From: Mesoflavibacter zeaxanthinifaciens DSM 18436
GTDB taxonomy: Bacteria; Bacteroidota; Bacteroidia; Flavobacteriales; Flavobacteriaceae
DNA length: 64,000 nucleotides
Assembly: GCF_000422365.1 (NCBI RefSeq)
Contig: NZ_AULQ01000002.1
Span: 1-64,000 of the forward strand
Direction of reading: 5' to 3'
The position numbers and the translations under genes were made by a program. Positions 35,475-43,659 of the stretch are shown piece by piece (within the stretch, counting starts at the first letter, position 1; the number at the start of each line of letters is the position of its first letter). Under the pieces are notes generated by a model. It saw only the letters and a list, made by a program, of their open reading frames with translations. It ran no database searches and was not told the DNA's origin.

Positions 35475-37025
35475 CTATTCTGTCCTTTTTAAAAACAAAT
35501 CTTCAAAATCGTAACTAAAATCTGTTATAGGTGCAATTGGTTTTAGGGTAGCACTTTGTGCTTTTCCTTTTTCATCAAAAGTAAATTGCATAAAGCAATC
35601 GGCATCATAACTACGATTATCCCATTTTACTACAAATGTTGTGGCGTTATATGGTAATAATTGACCTTTAATAGTTTTAGAGTTTTCCGATGAAATTAAC
35701 AAATCTTCACCTTCTTCTTTAATCACCATATCACCAAACCAAGCATCGGTAAACGTACCTGTAATTTGTTCTGGACTAGGTATGATTGGGTTTGATGTCA
35801 TCATTTCAACTTTATTAAATACTTCGGTTTTGATACTATCGTTGTACTTATACCAATCTTTGTTGCTTTGTCCTAATTTGTCCAACCAATCTCTATCTTC
35901 GTAACCTAAATACGTGTCTTTAATGGTGTTGGTTATAGTGGTAAATGCAGAACCATTCATTTGATTAGTTAAGACAACTATTCCTAAATTTAGTTCTGGA
36001 ATGATAGTAAATTGGGTCACTGTTCCTAATAACCCGCCAGTGTGATACACTTGTTTATATCCGCCTTTTACATCGGTTACAAACCAACCTAAACCATACC
36101 CTCTAAAATTAGAATTGTAACTGTCATTGGCTCTAACTTTTAATGGTGTTTGTAGTTGCCAAAGCTCGTGTAATTGATCTTCACTTAATAATCGTGTTCC
36201 GTTTTCGGTTACAGCATCATTCATTAAAAATTTTGCCCAAGTTAGCATATCGGTAACGTTACTTACAATTCCTCCAGCAGCATTAGCAGTATCATCCCAA
36301 TCATGCGGAATTTCTTCTAATTTACCATCAGCCATCGTATGTGCTTCGATTATATTAGACTTATCTGTCACACGACTGTAAGCAGCTTTACTGTTAGTCA
36401 TCCCAACAGGTTTTAAGATTTTAGTTTCTATAAAATCTTCCCAAGATAATCCGCTTACACGTTTTAAAACTTCACCAGCAACGATAAACATATTGTTATT
36501 GTATTCAAACGTACTTCTAAACGAGGTACTTGGCTCGATATACTTTAAATTATCAATTACTTTTTGCACATCAAAATGGTCGTTTTCTGGAAAAAACATT
36601 AAATCTCCTGCACCTAAACCTAGTCCACTTCTGTGCGTAACCAAATCTCTAACCGTAAAATTTTGGGTTACCCAAGCATCGTATAATCTAAATTCAGGAA
36701 TGTGTTTTGTAACTTTATCGTCCCAACTTAATTTACCTTGGTCTACCATCATTGCTAATGCAAAACAGGTAAACCCTTTACTGTTTGACGCTATACCGAC
36801 TAAGGTGTTTTCATTCATTTCTTTTTGGTTAGACAATGCTCTAACACCATGTCCTTTTGCGTAAACCACTTTTCCATCTTTTAAAATCCCAACAGAAATA
36901 CCAGGAACATCAAAGGTTTTTAAAGTTTTTTCTACTAATTTATCTAATTGCTTTTCTTCGATTTGAGCTTGTAAAAACAAACATGTAAAAAAGGCAAAAA
37001 TGAAAGTGATTTTATTAATTTTCAT
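35475..37025 (-). CDS. Exported serine hydrolase of the beta-lactamase / class C family
   Basis: This 516-residue protein has a signal peptide (about 20 residues, ending LQAQ) and a penicillin-binding/beta-lactamase-like domain (about 24-370). It carries the catalytic SxxK as Ser80-Lys83 ('ASNSKGF'), a Tyr-Asn-Asn motif ('FEYNNNMF') in place of YxN, and the third motif 'HTGGLLG'. The 'LVTHRSGLGLGAGDLMFF' block is typical of esterase/D-aminopeptidase-like members. The C-terminal 100 residues ('ITGTFTDAWFGDMVIKEEGEDLLI') are a lipocalin-like DUF3471 domain. Peptidase or esterase activity is likelier than antibiotic resistance. A -7 box 26 bases upstream is divergent from that of the alpha/beta hydrolase. 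The stop codon abuts the ACT gene end. Confidence 0.9.
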   Translation of the reverse strand: MKINKITFIFAFFTCLFLQAQIEEKQLDKLVEKTLKTFDVPGISVGILKDGKVVYAKGHGVRALSNQKEMNENTLVGIASNSKGFTCFALAMMVDQGKLSWDDKVTKHIPEFRLYDAWVTQNFTVRDLVTHRSGLGLGAGDLMFFPENDHFDVQKVIDNLKYIEPSTSFRSTFEYNNNMFIVAGEVLKRVSGLSWEDFIETKILKPVGMTNSKAAYSRVTDKSNIIEAHTMADGKLEEIPHDWDDTANAAGGIVSNVTDMLTWAKFLMNDAVTENGTRLLSEDQLHELWQLQTPLKVRANDSYNSNFRGYGLGWFVTDVKGGYKQVYHTGGLLGTVTQFTIIPELNLGIVVLTNQMNGSAFTTITNTIKDTYLGYEDRDWLDKLGQSNKDWYKYNDSIKTEVFNKVEMMTSNPIIPSPEQITGTFTDAWFGDMVIKEEGEDLLISSENSKTIKGQLLPYNATTFVVKWDNRSYDADCFMQFTFDEKGKAQSATLKPIAPITDFSYDFEDLFLKRTE

Positions 37026-37051
37026 TTTAAAAATTTTAAGTTGAAAGTCTT

Positions 37052-37059
37052 CAAATATA
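37052..37059 (-). promoter_or_regulatory. -7 promoter box of the serine hydrolase gene
   Basis: On the minus strand TATATTTG, a perfect TAnnTTTG, lies 26 bases before the ATG at 37025. Confidence 0.5.
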
Positions 37060-37093
37060 ATAAATCCTTGAGCTACTTTTTACGCTCTTAACT

Positions 37094-37101
37094 TATATTT
37101 G
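37094..37101 (+). promoter_or_regulatory. -7 promoter box of the alpha/beta hydrolase gene
   Basis: TATATTTG ends six bases before the ATG at 37108, with a TTG at 37068-37070 (23-base spacer). An in-frame TTG at 37099 is part of the box and is not a start. Confidence 0.6.
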
Positions 37102-37107
37102 CAAACT

Positions 37108-37887
37108 ATGACAACAACCTACAAAAACATTACGGTTTCTTATAACGATATTGGCAAAGGTGATACAATAGTATTAATCCATGGATTTTTAGAAAACAGC
37201 ACCATGTGGAATGCTTTAGTTGACACATTAAAATATACTAACAGAATAATAACTGTAGATTTATTAGGTCATGGTCAAACCGATTGCTTGGGTTACATTC
37301 ATACTATGGAAGATAATGCAGACATGATACATGCATTAATTACCCAATTAAATATTAAAAACTTTACAGTAATAGGTCACTCTTTAGGCGGTTACGTTGC
37401 TTTGGCTTTCGCCGAAAAACATCCAGAATACATTAATGGGTTATGCTTAATGAACTCGACACCATTTGCTGATAGTCAGTTACGTTATGATACTAGAACA
37501 CGAGCTATAAAAGCAGCAAAGAGAAACTACGAAAGCTTGGTTAGTATGTCTATTAGTAATTTATTTTACGAAAAAAATAGAGAATTATTTAGTGAAGACA
37601 TTGAAGCCTTAAAAACAGAAGCTTTAAAAACACCTTTGCAAGGTTACATTGCTACTCAAGAAGGTATGAAGCTAAGAAAAGATAGAACCAAAATTTTAAA
37701 ACATCTTAACTGCAAGAAACTAATTATTGCTGGTAAAAACGACCCAATTTTAAGCTTAGAAGACCTTGAATCTTTAAAACCTATTAATCTTCTAGATATT
37801 AGCATTTTAGAAGGCGGACACATGTCTTATATTGAAAATGAAAGTGATTTCTTACAAGAAACAGTGTATTTCATCGAAAAAATATAA
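37108..37887 (+). CDS. Alpha/beta hydrolase
   Basis: This 259-residue cytoplasmic hydrolase has the canonical fold. The oxyanion loop is 'LIHGFLENSTMW', and the nucleophile elbow is 'VIGHSLGGYVALAFA' with Ser92. The acid is probably in 'LIIAGKNDPILS' and the catalytic His in 'LEGGHMSYIE' near the C-terminus. No signal peptide is visible. Length and wording resemble the many uncharacterised esterase-like members such as the MhpC/RsbQ group. The substrate cannot be inferred. The ATG at 37108 is used because the longer frame starts at a TTG inside the -7 promoter box. The transcript would have almost no leader. Confidence 0.9.
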   Translation: MTTTYKNITVSYNDIGKGDTIVLIHGFLENSTMWNALVDTLKYTNRIITVDLLGHGQTDCLGYIHTMEDNADMIHALITQLNIKNFTVIGHSLGGYVALAFAEKHPEYINGLCLMNSTPFADSQLRYDTRTRAIKAAKRNYESLVSMSISNLFYEKNRELFSEDIEALKTEALKTPLQGYIATQEGMKLRKDRTKILKHLNCKKLIIAGKNDPILSLEDLESLKPINLLDISILEGGHMSYIENESDFLQETVYFIEKI

Positions 37888-37893
37888 CTTTTT

Positions 37894-37990
37894 ATCGGTG
37901 TTTTAGATTTTATTATTTACATTCGAAATGTTAACTACTACATTTTTAATCTTTTAGCCCCAAAGCTATCTAAAACAAACATACACCGAT
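37894..37990 (+). other. Split inverted repeat spanning the leader of the small zinc-finger-like gene
   Basis: ATCGGTG+TTTTAGAT (37894-37908) pairs with ATCTAAAA (37968-37975) and CACCGAT (37984-37990), leaving an 8-base bulge (CAAACATA). Inside is a second stem, AAATGT/ACATTT (37926-37945). The outer 3' arm covers the first two bases of the ATG at 37989. Confidence 0.55.
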
Positions 37991-38267
37991 GAGAAAAGTA
38001 GACAACCAAACAACTAATCGCAGTAGTCTATACTGCGCTATTTTTGGACACAACTTTCAGGTGAGTAAAAATATCACCTATCATGTTAAAGAGTACAAAT
38101 GTTGCAATTGCAAAAAAGAAATGACCACCAATAGCAATGGTGACTTAACAGAATTAACTCCTAAATTTAAAGAAATTAATTCCGTTTTAGAACGAATACA
38201 TAACAACAAACTAATTAGGTTGTCTAGACAAAGGATTGATTATCCTCAATTTAAAATGACGTCCTAG
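37989..38267 (+). CDS. Small zinc-ribbon-like protein, function unknown
   Basis: This 92-residue protein has no signal peptide. It has a Cys-x3-Gly-His motif ('YCAIFGHNF') followed about 20 residues later by 'YKCCNCKKEMT', a CxxC arrangement suggesting one zinc site, similar in layout to the phage-type DUF1660 family. The C-terminal 40 residues are helical and basic. It could bind nucleic acid, but this is not shown. Its start codon lies in the 3' arm of a long split inverted repeat, so translation may be controlled by RNA structure. The last four bases overlap the convergent thiL gene. Confidence 0.65.
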   Translation: MRKVDNQTTNRSSLYCAIFGHNFQVSKNITYHVKEYKCCNCKKEMTTNSNGDLTELTPKFKEINSVLERIHNNKLIRLSRQRIDYPQFKMTS

Positions 38268-39319
38268 TCCTCTGTAGATTTAAAACTTTTCCATCCTTGC
38301 GCTTGCAATTCAATTTTTTGATCTGCTCTTGTAACTAAGTGTGCTCCTGAATTTTTTTCAGTAATATATCCTATTACTGTTAGGTTTGGATTGGCCTTAA
38401 TTTTCGGGAAATCTTCTTGGCTTATCGTCATTAAAAGCTCATAATCCTCACCTCCGTTTAAAGCTATTGTTGTACTATCGATATTAAATTCTTCACAAGT
38501 AGCAATAACTTGAGGATCTAAAGGTATTTTGGTTTCGTATAGATCGCAACCTACTTCACTATTTTTACATATATGAAGTATTTCTGAAGATAAACCATCA
38601 CTAATATCAATCATAGATGTAGGTTTTACATCTAACTCCTTTAATAACTTAACAATATCCTTTCTTGCCTCTGGTTTAAGTTGTCTTTCTACCAAATAAG
38701 TATACTGATCTAAATCTGGTTGATTTTGAGGGTTTACTTTAAACACTTCTTTTTCGCGTTCTAAAACTTGAAGTCCTAAATAAGCAGCTCCTAAATCTCC
38801 GGTAACCACAAGCAAATCGTTTGGTTTAGCTCCACTACGATATACCTCATTATCTTTATCTACATGACCTATTGCTGTAACAGAAATTACTAGTCCAGAT
38901 GTTGAACTTGTAGTATCTCCTCCTACTAAATCTACGCCATAAATATTGCAAGCAGTTTGTATACCTGCGTAAAGCTCTTCTATAGCTTCTAACGGAAACC
39001 TGTTAGAAACCGCAATAGACACAGTAACTTGAGAAGCTTGTGCATTCATTGCATAAATATCAGATAAATTAACCATAACTGCTTTGTAACCTAGGTGCTT
39101 TAAAGGCATGTAGGACAGATCAAAATGCACACCTTCAACTAAAAAATCTGTTGATACTACAACTTTATCTCCTTTAAAATCTAAAACAGCAGCGTCATCG
39201 CCAATTCCTTTAATAGTTGATGATTGTTTGATTTCAAAATTTTTAGCTAAATGGTCTATCAAGCCAAATTCTCCTATTTGACCTAAATCTGTACGTTGTT
39301 GATTTTTATCTTCTATCAT
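38264..39319 (-). CDS. thiL: Thiamine-monophosphate kinase
   Basis: This 351-residue cytoplasmic enzyme phosphorylates thiamine monophosphate to thiamine diphosphate, the last step of vitamin B1 cofactor synthesis. The N-terminal PurM-like ATPase fold shows 'SSTIKGIGDDAAVLDFKGDKVVVSTDFLVEGVHFDLSYMP', with the Asp residues for magnesium. 'LGYKAVMVNLSDIYAMNAQASQ', 'VGGDTTSSTSGLVISVTAIG' and 'SMIDISDGLSSEILHICKNS' follow in the order expected for ThiL. Length is typical (about 330-350). It stands alone with no other thi gene in the window, and no TPP riboswitch was recognised upstream. Confidence 0.95.
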   Translation of the reverse strand: MIEDKNQQRTDLGQIGEFGLIDHLAKNFEIKQSSTIKGIGDDAAVLDFKGDKVVVSTDFLVEGVHFDLSYMPLKHLGYKAVMVNLSDIYAMNAQASQVTVSIAVSNRFPLEAIEELYAGIQTACNIYGVDLVGGDTTSSTSGLVISVTAIGHVDKDNEVYRSGAKPNDLLVVTGDLGAAYLGLQVLEREKEVFKVNPQNQPDLDQYTYLVERQLKPEARKDIVKLLKELDVKPTSMIDISDGLSSEILHICKNSEVGCDLYETKIPLDPQVIATCEEFNIDSTTIALNGGEDYELLMTISQEDFPKIKANPNLTVIGYITEKNSGAHLVTRADQKIELQAQGWKSFKSTED

Positions 39320-39439
39320 AGTGCAAAAATACTAAGGCTATTTTAAAAGGTAGGTAAAAAGTAAGATTAATTGTTATAATTAATAGTTAGCATAAATCTA
39401 AATTAACTACAAATTTTATTTAATTGTTAGTATTTCTGT

Positions 39440-39447
39440 TAAATTTG
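39440..39447 (+). promoter_or_regulatory. -7 promoter box of the choice-of-anchor-B / MbnP-MbnH operon
   Basis: TAAATTTG, a perfect TAnnTTTG, lies 30 bases before the ATG at 39478. A -33 element is not clear. It is the only such box seen in front of the five-gene run. Confidence 0.55.
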
Positions 39448-39477
39448 CTAAAATCTCAATATCAGAACTTAACCTAA

Positions 39478-41028
39478 ATGAATTATTTAAAAAAATTACC
39501 ATTTATAGCTTTTAGTCTTTTTTATTATTTAACTAATGCTCAAAGTCCATGTGAAAATGGATTTGCTTCCCATACAATAAATGGCGTAACAACATCTTAC
39601 CCTTGCAACGGTTACGACTTGCTATCTAGAGTACCTATTTCTGTTTTAGCAACTACACTAGGGACAGAAGAAGGTAGTGATATTTGGGGATGGACCGATC
39701 CTTTAGACGGAAAAGAATATGCTATTATTAGCACAACAAACAGCACTGCTTTTGTTGACATTTCTGACCCTTTAAATCCAACTTTTTTAGGAAGAATAGA
39801 AACTGCAAACGGAAACACATCCTATTGGCGAGATGTAAAAGTGTATAATAATCATGCTTACATAGTTGCTGATGGCGTAGGTAATCATGGCATGCAAGTT
39901 TTTGATTTAACCAATTTAAGAAATGGTCCAAATCCGGATTTAACATTTACTAGTGCTATAAATGATGGTGGAGTTGTGGTATTTAGTGGCGATAACGGAA
40001 TTAACATTGGCAGCTGTCATAATATAGTTATTAATGAAGAAGACGCAACCGCTTATCTGGTAGGCTGTAACGCAGTTAGTGGCGGACCTATATTTGTAGA
40101 CATTTCTAACCCTAGCGCACCAACTATTAGTGGTAGTTACGCCGCAAGCGGATATACACATGACGCACAAGTTATAACTTATAATGGACCAGACACAAAC
40201 GCTAGTAATGTTACTGGAGTTTCTAGTTATATAGGTAGACAAATTTTAGCAGCTAGTAATGGAGGATCTAATGATAAAGTTGTGTTTTTAGATGTTACAG
40301 ACAAAAGCAATCCGCAGTTTATTTCAGAAATTACATATCCAAGTCCAGGTTACGCACATCAAGGTTGGTTTACAGAAGATCATAAATATTTCATTTTTGG
40401 AGACGAAACAGACGAAATGAATTTTGGAAACAATACACGAACTTTAGTGTTTGATGTTAATGATTTAGATAACCCATCATTGTTATCAACATATTATGGA
40501 CCTTCAGATGCAATAGACCATAATGGCTACATTAAAGGTAACAAGTTTTACTTAGCAAATTATCGTGCTGGCATGCGTGTAGTAGATATTTCAACAGTAA
40601 ACACAACTTCTAACTCTATGACAGAAATTGGTTATTTTGATACTTACCCATCTAGCAACAGCACAGCTTTTAATGGCGCTTGGAGTATATATCCTTATTT
40701 TGCAAGCGGAAATATTATTATTAGTGATATAGAAAGCGGCTTATTCGTAGTTAGAGAAAGTGATAATGCATTAAATAATAAAGAATTTGAAATTGCTAAT
40801 AATTTTTCAATGTCTCCCAACCCAACAAAAGGTAAAAGTAAATTAACAAGTAACAGCACAAAAAAAATAATGACTGTTCAAATATTTAATGTACTTGGTA
40901 AAAAGGTATTTGATAAAAACAATATCAATGCCAGAAGCTTCGTTTTACCAACAGACAATTATAATAATGGGATTTATATTGTCCGAATAAACGATAGAAT
41001 ATCTAAAAAATTGATAATCAATAAATAA
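39478..41028 (+). CDS. Choice-of-anchor-B family protein, T9SS-sorted form
   Basis: This 516-residue surface or secreted protein has a signal peptide (about 21 residues, ending TNAQ) and a propeller domain of LVIVD-type repeats (about 25-435). Repeats include 'AIISTTNSTAFVDISDPLNPTFLG', 'AYIVADGVGNHGMQVFDL', 'PIFVDISNPSAPTISGSY' and 'VVFLDVTDKSNPQFISEI'. The C-terminal 75 residues are a type A T9SS sorting domain ('SMSPNPTKGKSKL', 'VQIFNVLGKKVFD', 'YIVRINDRISKKLIINK'). Choice-of-anchor-B (TIGR04312-type) proteins are known for sharing one body but ending in different anchors. It is the first gene of a five-gene run and lies 6 bases from a paralogue with a lipid anchor. Molecular function is unknown. 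Confidence 0.9.
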   Translation: MNYLKKLPFIAFSLFYYLTNAQSPCENGFASHTINGVTTSYPCNGYDLLSRVPISVLATTLGTEEGSDIWGWTDPLDGKEYAIISTTNSTAFVDISDPLNPTFLGRIETANGNTSYWRDVKVYNNHAYIVADGVGNHGMQVFDLTNLRNGPNPDLTFTSAINDGGVVVFSGDNGINIGSCHNIVINEEDATAYLVGCNAVSGGPIFVDISNPSAPTISGSYAASGYTHDAQVITYNGPDTNASNVTGVSSYIGRQILAASNGGSNDKVVFLDVTDKSNPQFISEITYPSPGYAHQGWFTEDHKYFIFGDETDEMNFGNNTRTLVFDVNDLDNPSLLSTYYGPSDAIDHNGYIKGNKFYLANYRAGMRVVDISTVNTTSNSMTEIGYFDTYPSSNSTAFNGAWSIYPYFASGNIIISDIESGLFVVRESDNALNNKEFEIANNFSMSPNPTKGKSKLTSNSTKKIMTVQIFNVLGKKVFDKNNINARSFVLPTDNYNNGIYIVRINDRISKKLIINK

Positions 41029-41034
41029 CAAAAA

Positions 41035-42303
41035 ATGAACAACTTTAAGCTTAAAATAAAACACTATTACAAAACATTAAGTTTAATAGTTATTCTTTTA
41101 TTAAACCTTAGTTGTTCAGAAAATGAAGAGATTACCTCAACACAGCCTAACAATAGTACACAAAGCTCTCAATCACCCTGTATTGATGGATTAGCAGGAA
41201 ATTATCCCTGTAATGGCTTTGATTTAATGGGAGAAATAGATGTTCTAACTTTAAGCGGATCTACTGCAGCAAGAGGTAATGACATTTGGGGATGGACAGA
41301 CCCATCAACCCAAAAAGAATATGCAATAGCCGCTTTAACTAACAGCACAGCATTTATAGATGTTACTGATGCAACAAACCCTATATTTTTAGGTAGACTT
41401 GAAACAAACACAACTTCAAGTATATGGAGAGATGTTAAAACTTATAATAACTATGCTTTTATTGTTGCTGATAATGCAGGCACGCATGGGATGCAGGTCT
41501 TTGATCTTACTAGGCTAAGAAACCTTACTTCTATACCAGTAACATTTACTGCAGATACAACCTTTAACGGTGTAGATAGCTGTCACAACATAGTCATTAA
41601 TGAAGAGGAAGGTGCAGCATACCTTGTTGGATGTACCAATAATAATGGAGGTCCTATATTTGTAGACATTACTGACCCTTTAAATCCGACATACTTAGGC
41701 GAATATAACTCAGCAGGCTACTCTCATGATGCGCAAGTTGTAACTTATAACGGACCAGACAGCGACTACACTGGACATCAAATATACATAGGTAGTAATG
41801 GCAATACAGATCAAGTTGTAATTTTAGACGTTACAGATAAGTCTAACATCACTCAAATAAGCAGTATATCTTATCCTCAAACAGCCTACGCACATCAAGG
41901 TTGGTTTACAGAGGATCAAGCCTATTTTATTTTAGGTGATGAGGTAGACGAAATCACCTATGGCTTTAACACAAAGACTTTAGTTTTTGACTTTAACGAT
42001 TTAGACAACCCTTCATTATCTTCAACATATTTTGGACCAACACCTGCAATTGATCATAACGGTTATGTAAAAGGAAACGAATATTATTTAGCCAACTATC
42101 GTGCAGGTCTAAGAGTATTAGACATCAGTAATGTGTCTGCAGCATCCAACGCTCTTGTTGAAACTGGTTTTTTTGATACTTATCCTGCAGATGACAATCC
42201 TGATTTTAATGGTGCATGGAGTGTATATCCTTATTTTGAGAGTGAAAATATTATAATAGGAGATATTGATGCTGGACTTTTAATTATTAGAAAAAGTAAT
42301 TAA
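41035..42303 (+). CDS. Choice-of-anchor-B family protein, lipoprotein form
   Basis: This 422-residue paralogue of the upstream gene has near-identical blocks throughout the propeller ('GNDIWGWTDPSTQKEYAIAALTNSTAFIDVTD', 'DSCHNIVINEEEGAAYLVGC', 'YAHQGWFTEDQAYFILGDE', 'AIDHNGYVKGNEYYLANYRAG'). It differs at both ends. The N-terminus is a type II signal peptide with Cys27 ('LLLNLSCSEN'), and the protein stops right after the propeller, with no T9SS domain. It should sit lipid-anchored in the outer membrane. The conserved Cys pair near the start of the mature domain ('PCIDGLAGNYPCNGFD') is also present in the other copy. The stop codon touches the next ATG (TAAATG), so the genes are tightly coupled. 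Confidence 0.9.
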   Translation: MNNFKLKIKHYYKTLSLIVILLLNLSCSENEEITSTQPNNSTQSSQSPCIDGLAGNYPCNGFDLMGEIDVLTLSGSTAARGNDIWGWTDPSTQKEYAIAALTNSTAFIDVTDATNPIFLGRLETNTTSSIWRDVKTYNNYAFIVADNAGTHGMQVFDLTRLRNLTSIPVTFTADTTFNGVDSCHNIVINEEEGAAYLVGCTNNNGGPIFVDITDPLNPTYLGEYNSAGYSHDAQVVTYNGPDSDYTGHQIYIGSNGNTDQVVILDVTDKSNITQISSISYPQTAYAHQGWFTEDQAYFILGDEVDEITYGFNTKTLVFDFNDLDNPSLSSTYFGPTPAIDHNGYVKGNEYYLANYRAGLRVLDISNVSAASNALVETGFFDTYPADDNPDFNGAWSVYPYFESENIIIGDIDAGLLIIRKSN

Positions 42304-43659
42304 ATGAAACATATTTATCTAAAAATAATTGCCTTAGCTTTCGTTTTAACTTCTTGTAAAACTGAAGATGACACACTTCAATCTCAACAAGAACAAGAAA
42401 CTCCAGAAGTTACAACAACAGGCAGTATAGAAAACATATCAACTTTTGGCGGTTCAAAAAATGATAGCGCAGAAGCAGTAATCAAAACATCTGATGGCGG
42501 ATACGCTGTTGTTGGATATACACAATCTGTAAATGGCGATATCACAAACAAGTCTGACGAAAGTTATGATGCATGGTTATTAAAATTTGACGCTAACAAC
42601 AATTTACTATGGAACAAAACTTACGGAGGTAGTAATGATGAAAAAGCTAATGATATTATCCAAACTAACGATGGTGGATTTATTGTAATAGGATACACTT
42701 TTAGCAACGATGGAGACGTAAGTAATAATGCTGGTCAACAAGATTTTTGGGTATTTAAAACAGATCCTCAAGGTAATATTGAATGGGAAAAAACTTATGG
42801 CTATTCTGGTTTAGATTACGGATTATCAATAATACAAACAAATGACAACGGTTATTTTTTAACAGGTGTTTTAGACGTTACTGCTTCTGGAGGAGAAGGT
42901 AACACCAGAAGTAATCAAACCTTACATGCTGGCGGCGACTATTGGGCTTTAAAAATAGATGAAACAGGTAACCTTCAATGGAGTAAATATTTTGGCGGTT
43001 CCTTCTCAGATACGCCTTACGACACAATACAAACAGAAGATAATGGCTTTATTATTATAGGATCCTCAGATAGCACCGATTTTGACGTTACAAATAACAT
43101 CGGTTCTTACGATTTTTGGGTTATCAAAATAAATAGTCAAGGTATTTTAGAATGGAAAAAAAATTATGGAGGCTCTCAAATAGACGAAGCACGTAAGATA
43201 ATAAAAACAAATAATGGTAATTATCTAATTGTTGGTGACACAAGAAGTGAAGATGCAGATATCTCAAACAGTTTAGGTGCTGCAGATGTATGGTCTATTA
43301 TAATTGATGATTCTGGTCAACTTCTACAAGAAACCAATTATGGAGGAGAAAGTTTTGATGTTGGTCGGGCTGTTATTTCTGATTTAGAAAACGGATATCT
43401 TTACTGCGGAAGCTCTAGAAGTGGCACAGGACAACTCACTCAAAATAATGGACAAAATGATATTTGGGTATTTAAAACTAATTCTAATGGTGATTTAAAT
43501 TGGCAAACATCAATTGGAGGAAGCAACATAGATTACGGACATGGAATTACTCAATTAGACAATGGTAAAATTGTAGTTGTTGGCGTCTCTAGCAGTAACG
43601 ATATTGACATACCAGAAAACAAAGGTTTTGAAGACTTAATTATAACAACATTAAATTAA
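42304..43659 (+). CDS. Seven-repeat beta-propeller lipoprotein
   Basis: This 451-residue lipoprotein (lipobox Cys18, 'FVLTSCKTE') is built of seven tandem units of about 55 residues. Each follows 'GGS-x4-D-A-x2-I-x-T-x-D-G-G-Y/F-x-V-x-G-x-T-x-S-x-D-G-D-I' and ends with 'D-x-W-x-x-K-x-D-x-x-G-N-x-x-W-x-K-x-Y'. Seven repeats fit a closed seven-bladed propeller, with the first and last strands ('ENISTFGG', 'EDLIITTLN') available for closure. Asp/Asn-rich loops in each blade could bind calcium. It follows the anchor-B lipoprotein without a gap and is followed without a gap by the MbnP-like gene, so it belongs to the same unit. No enzymatic motif was found, and the role is probably binding. Confidence 0.8.
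   Translation: MKHIYLKIIALAFVLTSCKTEDDTLQSQQEQETPEVTTTGSIENISTFGGSKNDSAEAVIKTSDGGYAVVGYTQSVNGDITNKSDESYDAWLLKFDANNNLLWNKTYGGSNDEKANDIIQTNDGGFIVIGYTFSNDGDVSNNAGQQDFWVFKTDPQGNIEWEKTYGYSGLDYGLSIIQTNDNGYFLTGVLDVTASGGEGNTRSNQTLHAGGDYWALKIDETGNLQWSKYFGGSFSDTPYDTIQTEDNGFIIIGSSDSTDFDVTNNIGSYDFWVIKINSQGILEWKKNYGGSQIDEARKIIKTNNGNYLIVGDTRSEDADISNSLGAADVWSIIIDDSGQLLQETNYGGESFDVGRAVISDLENGYLYCGSSRSGTGQLTQNNGQNDIWVFKTNSNGDLNWQTSIGGSNIDYGHGITQLDNGKIVVVGVSSSNDIDIPENKGFEDLIITTLN

Noticed and set aside
37099-37107. TTG as start of the alpha/beta hydrolase
   Set aside because: The TTG is the end of the -7 promoter box TATATTTG. The ATG at 37108 is the start.
39320-39477. Possible TPP riboswitch near thiL or in the gap before the anchor-B operon
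   Set aside because: The gap is AT-rich with no conserved TPP aptamer core (no CTGAGA or ACCTGA-like pair).
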